From positions 1 to 57,991 of the forward strand of contig NZ_LGHL01000044.1 of the NCBI RefSeq assembly GCF_001908205.1: DNA of 57,991 nucleotides, read 5' to 3'. The DNA comes from Bradyrhizobium sp. NAS80.1 (GTDB taxonomy: Bacteria; Pseudomonadota; Alphaproteobacteria; Rhizobiales; Xanthobacteraceae). Below are positions 51,964-57,991 of the stretch, one piece after another (the stretch's first letter is position 1; each line of letters starts with the position of its first letter). The notes beneath the pieces were generated by a model. It did not search any database, was not told the origin of the DNA, and saw nothing but the letters and a program-made list of their open reading frames with translations. The translations under genes and the position numbers were made by a program.

Positions 51964-52367
51964 TTGCAATGAGCGACATCGTGTAAAAGCCCTTTTCCCG
52001 CTATGCGCACTGCGGGCTGGATCGCAAGGTTCTCGCGCGTCGACATCGCTAAGCGGCCTGCGACGACATCATGCGGATTTTGCCACTGTCCTCGGACTCG
52101 CAGCCGACCGCCGACCTCTTGTAAACCGCCCTCTGCAAGCCGTTGCAGAGGCTGTGAGAACAGCAGACCCACTTCCATCTTGATGGACACGAATCCCTAC
52201 CGGACTCGGATGTTTGCGATCGTTAGGAACAATTTGCTGCGATTTGGCAGCCTTCACTCACGTTCCTAGCGCCCGTCAGCTTAGCTATCGAGAGGCCGCA
52301 AGACTCTTGCGACCGCGAAAGGATGCGTTTCGCACAGACAAATCTCAGGCTTGAGGAATTGACCACC
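51964..52367. other. Upstream region of the cyo operon
   Basis: 404 bases without a supported gene. It must hold the promoter for ctaB-cyoABCD, but I see no clear -35/-10 pair or FNR-type dyad. A plus-strand phase near 52130-52200 reads CRGCENSRPTSILMDTNPYR, a sequence I think recurs between Bradyrhizobium genes; unverified. Confidence 0.4.
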
Positions 52368-53408
52368 ATGAACACCACCGCGATTCCGTTATCGCGCCTT
52401 TTGTTGGCCTCACGCCCCAGTTTGGTGGAGCGGCTACACCACTTCGTCACGTTGATGAAGCCGCGCGTTATGGCGCTCGCACTGTTCACCGCATTCGTCG
52501 GATTGATGGTCGCACCGACCCGCCTCGATCCGCTCCGTGGCTTCATTTCAATTCTCGCTATCGCAGCCGGCGCTGGAGCCGCCGGCGCACTGAACATGTG
52601 GTACGACGCCGATATCGACGCGGTCATGGCTCGCACCGCGACGCGGCCCATTCCCCGCGGCGAGGTCTCGAAAGTTGAGGCGCTTGTCTTTGGAATCATC
52701 CTTGCCGTTACCGCAGTCGCAGCTCTCGCCTTGGCGACGAACCTCGCAGCTGCCGCGCTGTTGGCCTGTACGATCCTGTTCTATGTCGTCGTGTACACGG
52801 CCTGGCTGAAACGGAGCACATCGCAGAACATCGTTATCGGCGGTGCAGCCGGCGCGCTGCCGCCCGTGATCGGATGGGCCGCGGCGGCCGGACACGTCGC
52901 GCTCGAGCCGTTTGCGCTTTTCCTCATTATCTTCCTTTGGACACCGCCCCACTTCTGGGCTCTCGCGCTCAATCGCACTGATGATTATGCCCGTGCCGGC
53001 GTCCCCATGCTGCCGGTCGTCGCCGGACGTGCCGCAACAACGCGGCAGATCCTGGTCTACAGCGGCATCCTTGCTCTTGCTTCGGAGCTGCCCTGGGGGC
53101 TCGGGTTTGCAGGTGCGATCTATGGCGCGATCACCACAATCTGCGGCGCACTTTTCCTCCTGCTCGCACTTCAGTTGAACAAGAGCACTGGAGCCGATCG
53201 TCGCGCCGCTCACAGGCTGTTCCTGTTTTCCATTCTCTATTTGTTCGCGCTGTTTGCGGCGTTCCTGTTCGACCACGGCGGTGGTGCGTTCTCTCCGGTC
53301 CCTGCCCCGCATGCTGGCCGCAGCGGCGGATGGGTACATGCCGAGGCCCTGCCAGGCACAGTTCGCGGTGCAAGCGGCCTCCCCAATCTCAGCACGCGCG
53401 AGGTCTGA
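52368..53408 (+). CDS. ctaB: Protoheme IX farnesyltransferase (heme O synthase), 346 aa
   Basis: UbiA-family prenyltransferase that adds farnesyl to haem b to make haem O. Polyprenyl-phosphate sites [20 protein letters not shown] (NxxxDxxxD) and [15 protein letters not shown], plus [18 protein letters not shown] and eight or nine TM helices. ATG 52368 has GAGGA ten bases before; an upstream ATG at 52323 is less likely. It is the first gene of the operon, before cyoA, whereas E. coli has cyoE last. The C-terminal 50 residues extend past the usual end (Pro/Gly-rich). Confidence 0.92.
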   Translation: MNTTAIPLSRLLLASRPSLVERLHHFVTLMKPRVMALALFTAFVGLMVAPTRLDPLRGFISILAIAAGAGAAGALNMWYDADIDAVMARTATRPIPRGEVSKVEALVFGIILAVTAVAALALATNLAAAALLACTILFYVVVYTAWLKRSTSQNIVIGGAAGALPPVIGWAAAAGHVALEPFALFLIIFLWTPPHFWALALNRTDDYARAGVPMLPVVAGRAATTRQILVYSGILALASELPWGLGFAGAIYGAITTICGALFLLLALQLNKSTGADRRAAHRLFLFSILYLFALFAAFLFDHGGGAFSPVPAPHAGRSGGWVHAEALPGTVRGASGLPNLSTREV

Positions 53409-53409
53409 C

Positions 53410-54288
53410 ATGCGAAACGGCTTGCTTGCTCTGTTCCTGATCGGCACCTCAATGCTCGGTGGCTGCACCGAAGGCGTGCTCGATCCGAAGGGACCCATCG
53501 CCTTTGCCGAACGGCAGATTCTGATCAACGCGACCGGCATCATGCTTGCGATCGTAATCCCCGTTGTTGTTGCGACACTTGGCGTTGCCTTCTGGTTCCG
53601 TGCATCGAATGAACGGGCGCGCTATCGGCCGGACTTCGTTTATTCCGGCCGCCTCGAGATGCTTGTCTGGTCGATCCCGCTGATGACCGTATTGCTCACC
53701 GGCACTGTGGCCTGGATTGGTGCATACGATCTCGATCCGCCCAAGCCGATTGCCTCTTCGACGAAGTCCATCAAGATTCAAGCCATCTCGCTCGACTGGA
53801 AATGGCTGTTCATCTATCCGGAGCTGGGCGTCGCCAGCGTCAATCACCTGACGATTCCGGTTGGCACGCCGGTGAGCTTCGAGCTGACCTCCTCGGGCGT
53901 CATGAACAGCTTCTTCGTGCCGCAGCTCGCTGGCCAGATCTACACCATGGCCGGAATGGTGACACGGCTGAACTTGCGAGCCGACTACGCGGAAACGTAT
54001 CGCGGCTTGTCGGCCAATTTCAGCGGCGAGGGCTTCGCCGATATGCACTTCAACGTCGATGTGATGCCGCCCGAACGCTTTGCGCAGTGGATCGCTTCGA
54101 CCCGCAGCGTTGGTCCGGCGCTAGATTCGAAGACCTATGCAGATCTCGCAAGGCCGAGCACCGCCGTGACGCCATTCACCTTTCAATCGGTCGCGCCCAA
54201 TCTGTTTGACAGCATTCGGACGTCCTCCATGCAGTCCGACGATGCGTTGTGCCGCAGCTATTCCACATCGATGAGGGCAGAGAAATGA
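53410..54288 (+). CDS. cyoA: Cytochrome bo3 quinol oxidase subunit II, 292 aa
   Basis: Lipoprotein signal ([10 protein letters not shown]), two TM helices, then a cupredoxin domain ([52 protein letters not shown]) in which the CuA cysteines are replaced, as in quinol oxidases. It starts at 53410 one base after the ctaB stop and overlaps cyoB by the ATGA pattern. Length normal. Confidence 0.93.
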   Translation: MRNGLLALFLIGTSMLGGCTEGVLDPKGPIAFAERQILINATGIMLAIVIPVVVATLGVAFWFRASNERARYRPDFVYSGRLEMLVWSIPLMTVLLTGTVAWIGAYDLDPPKPIASSTKSIKIQAISLDWKWLFIYPELGVASVNHLTIPVGTPVSFELTSSGVMNSFFVPQLAGQIYTMAGMVTRLNLRADYAETYRGLSANFSGEGFADMHFNVDVMPPERFAQWIASTRSVGPALDSKTYADLARPSTAVTPFTFQSVAPNLFDSIRTSSMQSDDALCRSYSTSMRAEK

Positions 54289-56273
54289 CTCTACTTGGCA
54301 AGCTGGACTGGAGTTCTATTCCCTTCGATCAGCCGATCATCATGGGCACGGTAGGCAGCGTAATCGTCGTCATCGTCTCCGTGCTTTCCTGGGTCACGCT
54401 CAAGGGTTACTTACCCTATCTCTGGCGAGAGTGGATCACCTCCGTCGACCACAAGCGCATCGGCGTCATGTATATCGCCCTGGCGCTGGTCATGCTGCTG
54501 CGCGGTTTCGCAGACGGGATCATGATGCGCACGCAGCAGGCGGTCGCAGCAGGTGGAGCGCAAGGATACCTGCCGCCCGAGCATTTCGACCAGATCTTCT
54601 CGGCGCATGGCACGATCATGATCTTCTTCGTGGCCATGCCGCTTGTAATAGGACTGATGAACTTTGCCGTCCCGCTGCAACTCGGCGTGCGCGATGTGGC
54701 ATTTCCCACGATGAATTCGATCAGCTTCTGGCTCACCGCATCCGGCGTCCTCCTGACGAACGTCTCGCTCGCGGTCGGTGAATTCGCGAAGACCGGCTGG
54801 TTCGCCTATCCGCCTCTTAGTGAGCTGCAATTCTCGCCCGGAGTCGGCGTCGACTACTATCTCTGGTCGTTGCAAATCTCCGGCATTGGGACCTTGTTGA
54901 GCGGCGTCAATTTCGTCACCACGATTCTGAAGATGCGGGCTCCCGGCATGAGTTACATGCGCATGCCGGTTTTCTGCTGGACAGCGCTCGCGTCGAACCT
55001 GCTGATTGTGGCGGCGTTCCCCGTGCTCACCGCGCTCTTCGCAATGCTTCTTCTTGATCGCTACCTTGGCTTTCACTTCTTCACCGTGGACGCCGGCGGC
55101 AACGCGATGATGTACGTGAATCTGTTCTGGGTCTGGGGCCATCCCGAAGTCTACATCCTGGTCCTGCCGGCATTTGGCATCTTTTCCGAAGTGACCGCCA
55201 CCTTTTCCGGCAAGTCGCTGTTCGGCTATCGCTCGATGGTACTCGCGACCATGGCGATCTGCGTGCTCTCCTACACGGTCTGGCTCCATCATTTCTTCAC
55301 GATGGGCGCCAGCGCGAGCGTCAACGCTTTCTTCGGCATCACAAGCATGATTATCGGGGTGCCGACGGGCGTCAAAGTCTTCAATTGGCTTTTCACGATG
55401 TACGGCGGTCGCGTCCGGTTCACGGTGCCGGTGTTGTGGACGATCGGCTTCATGGTGTCGTTCGTGTTCGGCGGCCTGACGGGCGTTCTGCTGGCATTGC
55501 CGGCGGTCGATTGGCAGGTACACAATAGTGTATTCTTGGTTGCACATTTCCATCACGTCATTATCCCGGGCGTCCTGTTCGGGTGTATGGCCGGCTACAA
55601 TTACTGGTTTCCCAAGGCATTCGGCTTCAGGCTGGATGAGCGCTGGGGCAAGGCGGCCTTCTGGTGCTGGTTTCTCGGCTTCCATCTCGCTTTCATGCCG
55701 CTCTACATGACGGGGCTGATGGGCATGCCCCGCCGCCTGCAGCACTACGATGTCCTCTCATGGCAGCCCTGGCTTTTGGTCGCCGAGGTAGGCGCACTCG
55801 TCATCCTGACCGGAATCATCTGTCAGATCGTCCAGATCGTGGTGTCCATTCGCCACCGCGAGCAACTGCGCGACACCACGGGCGATCCCTGGAACGGCCG
55901 CACCCTGGAATGGTCTACTGCGTCGCCGCCCCCGGCCTGGAATTTTGCGGTGCTTCCGCGTGTCGATGAGCTCGATGCTTTCTGGGCACACAAGCAGCGC
56001 GTGCTTGCGAAGCAGGAGCTGCCCGTGCGGCAGCACGCGTACCAGCCGATCGAAGTACCCAAGAACAGTCCGGTCGGTTTCGTGACCGCGTTCTTCGCAG
56101 TGGTCAGCGGCTTCGCCCTGATCTGGCACATCTGGTGGATGGCAGGCTTCGGAGTTCTCGGCGCGGCCGTGACATTGCTCGCCTTCATGTTCCGTACGAA
56201 GGACGAAGTCGAGATTCCTGCAGATGAGGTCGGCCTGTTCGATCGCGCGCACCCGGTGGAGGTATCGCCATGA
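54285..56273 (+). CDS. cyoB: Cytochrome bo3 quinol oxidase subunit I, 662 aa
   Basis: Haem-copper oxidase subunit: [12 protein letters not shown] (ubiquinol-site Arg/Asp), [11 protein letters not shown] (haem b His), [13 protein letters not shown] (CuB His and cross-linked Tyr), HHFFTMG and VAHFHHVI (CuB and haem o3 ligands). About 14-15 TM helices. It reduces O2 to water and pumps protons using ubiquinol. Start ATG 54285 overlaps the cyoA stop. Frame intact. Confidence 0.95.
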   Translation: MTLLGKLDWSSIPFDQPIIMGTVGSVIVVIVSVLSWVTLKGYLPYLWREWITSVDHKRIGVMYIALALVMLLRGFADGIMMRTQQAVAAGGAQGYLPPEHFDQIFSAHGTIMIFFVAMPLVIGLMNFAVPLQLGVRDVAFPTMNSISFWLTASGVLLTNVSLAVGEFAKTGWFAYPPLSELQFSPGVGVDYYLWSLQISGIGTLLSGVNFVTTILKMRAPGMSYMRMPVFCWTALASNLLIVAAFPVLTALFAMLLLDRYLGFHFFTVDAGGNAMMYVNLFWVWGHPEVYILVLPAFGIFSEVTATFSGKSLFGYRSMVLATMAICVLSYTVWLHHFFTMGASASVNAFFGITSMIIGVPTGVKVFNWLFTMYGGRVRFTVPVLWTIGFMVSFVFGGLTGVLLALPAVDWQVHNSVFLVAHFHHVIIPGVLFGCMAGYNYWFPKAFGFRLDERWGKAAFWCWFLGFHLAFMPLYMTGLMGMPRRLQHYDVLSWQPWLLVAEVGALVILTGIICQIVQIVVSIRHREQLRDTTGDPWNGRTLEWSTASPPPAWNFAVLPRVDELDAFWAHKQRVLAKQELPVRQHAYQPIEVPKNSPVGFVTAFFAVVSGFALIWHIWWMAGFGVLGAAVTLLAFMFRTKDEVEIPADEVGLFDRAHPVEVSP

Positions 56274-56902
56274 ACGTCGCAGTTGAGATGGACGCAGTCC
56301 GCCGAAGCGCACTGCTGAACCTCAGTGAAGCGGGTCCCGCACCCAAGCGAGTCATTGCCGGCTTCGGGTTCTGGACCTTCCTCCTGAGTGACATCGTGAT
56401 GTTCTCGGCGCTGTTTGCGAGCTATGCCGTGCTCGCGAAAGCGACCGCGGGCGGTCTGACCGGTGTTCAGCTATTTGACCAGCGCAACGTCGCGATGGAG
56501 ACCGCCCTTCTTCTGCTCTCCAGCTACACCTGCGGAATGATGTCCTTGGCCATCAACTCGCGGCGATATCTGGCTACCTTCCTTGGCGCGGTGGCGACAT
56601 TCCTCCTGGGAGCGGCATTTCTTGCTCTCGAGCTTCGCGAATTTCAGGGCATGATTGCGTTGGGAGCGACGCCCCAACGCAGCGCATTTCTTTCCGCGTT
56701 CTTTACACTAGTCGGCAGTCACGGACTGCACGTGACGGTTGGACTGGCATGGCTCGTTCTCATGATGGTTCAGCTGTCACTGAGAGGTTTTCAGGACGTA
56801 GTGGTGCGCCGCCTGCACTGCTTTTCCCTGTTCTGGCACGCGCTCGACATCATCTGGGTTCTGATATTCACAATTGTCTATCTGATGGGAGTCCTTCCAT
56901 GA
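56270..56902 (+). CDS. cyoC: Cytochrome bo3 quinol oxidase subunit III, 210 aa
   Basis: Five TM helices, [20 protein letters not shown] at the start and [18 protein letters not shown] and [20 protein letters not shown] near the end, the CyoC/CoxC pattern. It overlaps cyoB (ATGA) and cyoD (ATGA), so all subunits are translationally coupled. Confidence 0.93.
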   Translation: MNVAVEMDAVRRSALLNLSEAGPAPKRVIAGFGFWTFLLSDIVMFSALFASYAVLAKATAGGLTGVQLFDQRNVAMETALLLLSSYTCGMMSLAINSRRYLATFLGAVATFLLGAAFLALELREFQGMIALGATPQRSAFLSAFFTLVGSHGLHVTVGLAWLVLMMVQLSLRGFQDVVVRRLHCFSLFWHALDIIWVLIFTIVYLMGVLP

Positions 56903-57294
56903 CTGAAATGCGTTGGGATGTTGCACCGGGAGACAGGCCGTCAATCCCGGCCTCGGAGCAGAATGCATCTTCCGGCTTTCTCGTGTACACGCTCGGTTTG
57001 CTGCTGGCTGTGATCTTGACGGTCACGTCCTTCTGGGTGGCAAACACCTCAGCGATCTGGGCACCTGGCGTACCGGCCGGACTCACCGTTCTCGCCATCG
57101 CACAGATGGGCGTTCACCTGGTATTCTTTCTTCATATCACGACCGGACCGGACAGCAGCCACAACGTTCTGGCGCTCGCGTTTGGCGTGCTCATCGTATT
57201 CCTGGTCCTGGCAGGCTCGCTCGTGATCATGGCCAACCTGAATGAGAATATGATGGTACATTCCGAACTGATGAATCTGCAAATGCAACGTTGA
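56899..57294 (+). CDS. cyoD: Cytochrome bo3 quinol oxidase subunit IV, 131 aa
   Basis: Three TM helices (FLVYTLGLLLAVILTVTSFW, AQMGVHLVFFLHIT, ALAFGVLIVFLVLAGSLVIM), the CyoD fold. ATG 56899 overlaps the cyoC stop. Last gene of the operon; no strong terminator follows in 57295-57519, which otherwise holds nothing I recognise. Confidence 0.92.
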   Translation: MTEMRWDVAPGDRPSIPASEQNASSGFLVYTLGLLLAVILTVTSFWVANTSAIWAPGVPAGLTVLAIAQMGVHLVFFLHITTGPDSSHNVLALAFGVLIVFLVLAGSLVIMANLNENMMVHSELMNLQMQR

Positions 57295-57519
57295 CGGGGG
57301 GACATGACCAAAACCGCAAGTTCGGAGAATGGTGATGAAGAAGCTCTTGTTTTGCGCGACGATCACGGAGCGGGAAGCAGCGAATGATCCACGGCGAGCG
57401 TTGAGCCAAATCGAGATTTTTCGGTGTTCGTACTACTGTGCCTTCCGGGGACGTAGCAGCCTCCCCATGAAGTGGGTCATCCCGTGCAAGTGCTGTTCGC
57501 TTAATCATGGAGCGAACAC

Positions 57520-57909
57520 ATGGATGGGATATCTCTTGAGCTTCCGCTTTTCATTGTTGCGACCTTTGCCGGTGCTCTCGTCGCGGGTCTCTCCGGCTTT
57601 GCATTCGGCCTGGTCGCCGCCTCGATCTGGCTCTACATCCTCACTCCCCTTCAGAGCGCCAGCCTGATCATCGCCTTTGGGCTGATTGTGCAGGGCTACT
57701 CGGTGTGGAAACTGCGTGGTGCGCTGGGGCTTATGTCAAACGCCGGACACAAAGTCTCGTTCTCGCGACTTGATCGCCCGAGCTTTGCTTCGTCGCTCCG
57801 CCCTCTCTTGAACCAAGAGGGCGCAGGGAAGGCCGGGTGCCGGCTGGCACCCATGAGTCCGCTGTGCGCATGTAGCGCAAGCAAAAAATGCACAGCGGCA
57901 GACAGGTGA
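57520..57909 (+). pseudogene. TauE/SafE family permease, cut by a repeat element
   Basis: The first 68 residues (LPLFIVATFAGALVAGLSGF, AFGLVAASIWLYILTP, SASLIIAFGLIVQGY) are the N-terminal membrane half of a TauE/SafE anion permease. GGAG lies about seven bases before the ATG at 57520. After KLRGAL the sequence changes to the translated repeat at 57727-57991 and stops at 57909, so about 180 residues are missing. The rest of the gene may lie beyond the repeat, outside the window. Confidence 0.7.
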
Positions 57910-57991
57910 AGCCCAACACACGGCCTTCCCTGCGCAGTGGCTTTACGGCTTATGCCGCGCTCTCCCGGGAGCCGAATTCCCTCTGGCCTCC
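57727..57991. repeat. Hairpin-rich interspersed repeat element (continues past the window)
   Basis: Inserted in the permease gene. It contains a perfect 7-bp hairpin GGGTGCC-GGCT-GGCACCC (57835-57852) and a longer imperfect stem (57799-57810 with 57814-57823) around AAC. I recognise the translated text (NQEGAGKAGCRLAP) as a widespread Bradyrhizobium intergenic repeat, from memory. Confidence 0.6.

Noticed and set aside
52548..53543. 331-codon frame opposite ctaB
   Set aside because: Antisense of UbiA-type helices; no motif.
54411..55745. 444-codon open frame opposite cyoB
   Set aside because: Arg/His/Gln-rich composition typical of the antisense of a membrane gene in high-GC DNA; cyoB motifs on the plus strand are unambiguous.
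1..57991. CRISPR array or tRNA attachment site
   Set aside because: No regularly spaced repeats and no cloverleaf sequence noticed on either strand, including around the recombinase remnants.

Overview
The window looks like chromosomal DNA of a Bradyrhizobium-type alphaproteobacterium (inference). It has high GC and high GC at third codon positions. It carries an alphaproteobacterial 5-aminolevulinate synthase gene (hemA), a GcrA-like regulator, a cytochrome bo3 (cyo) operon with an adjacent NDH-2, FixJ-type regulators, many acyl-CoA catabolic genes and several short secreted or acidic proteins of the kind common in that genus. No tRNA, rRNA or CRISPR array is visible.

Left part (1-13.4 kb) is accessory and decaying. 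It contains an IS110-family transposase, a SPOR-domain gene broken at a G8 run, a serine recombinase pseudogene with two frameshifts, a GcrA-like gene, a 55-residue acidic protein, a recombinase 3' fragment and a lone phage terminase bracketed by a 40-bp direct repeat. Then come a large adenylate cyclase/AAA/TPR protein, a secreted alpha/beta hydrolase, a short TPR-gene relic, a small hypothetical gene and a truncated glutathione S-transferase gene.

13.4-24.3 kb is the most coherent unit. Nine genes on the minus strand (DsbA-like isomerase, acyl-CoA ligase, SDR, two acyl-CoA dehydrogenases, thiolase, nitronate-monooxygenase-like flavoprotein, Fe-type alcohol dehydrogenase/maleylacetate reductase, ABC solute-binding protein) form one operon. 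It is divergent from an HxlR-family regulator with a C-terminal Cys cluster. Two copies of an inverted repeat, GTTCTA-N3-TAGAA(C/T), lie inside the two divergent promoters. This looks like a self-contained inducible pathway for uptake, CoA activation and ring or side-chain oxidation of an unidentified acid.

24.4-33.1 kb holds a frameshifted hemA, a tandem segmental duplication (two paralogues about 84% identical, with a relic of the neighbouring flavin reductase copied along), a Zn alcohol dehydrogenase, a flavin reductase, an SDR/LysR divergent pair and several small proteins.

33.3-37.2 kb is an AaeAB-like efflux operon headed by a winged-helix regulator. A probable small RNA with a strong intrinsic terminator follows at about 37.6-37.78 kb. 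37.8-46.2 kb is signalling: a FixJ-type regulator, two translationally coupled small proteins, a receiver-only response regulator, and a 2101-residue pseudokinase/ATPase/GAF/PAS/histidine kinase overlapping that regulator tail to tail.

46.4-50 kb is a three-gene catabolic unit (YWTD propeller, hydroxyacyl-CoA dehydrogenase, unusually arranged CoA transferase). 50.2-57.3 kb is respiratory: an NDH-2 whose SD-supported 5' end is out of frame at a C7 run, a heme O synthase and cyoABCD, giving a complete NADH-to-oxygen quinol route. The right end is a TauE/SafE gene cut by a hairpin-rich repeat element.

Several genes (SPOR, hemA, NDH-2, recombinase) are broken by one- or two-base changes. Either the region is eroding or the assembly has indel errors; the sequence alone cannot decide. 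All family names are from reading motifs by eye; no search was run.
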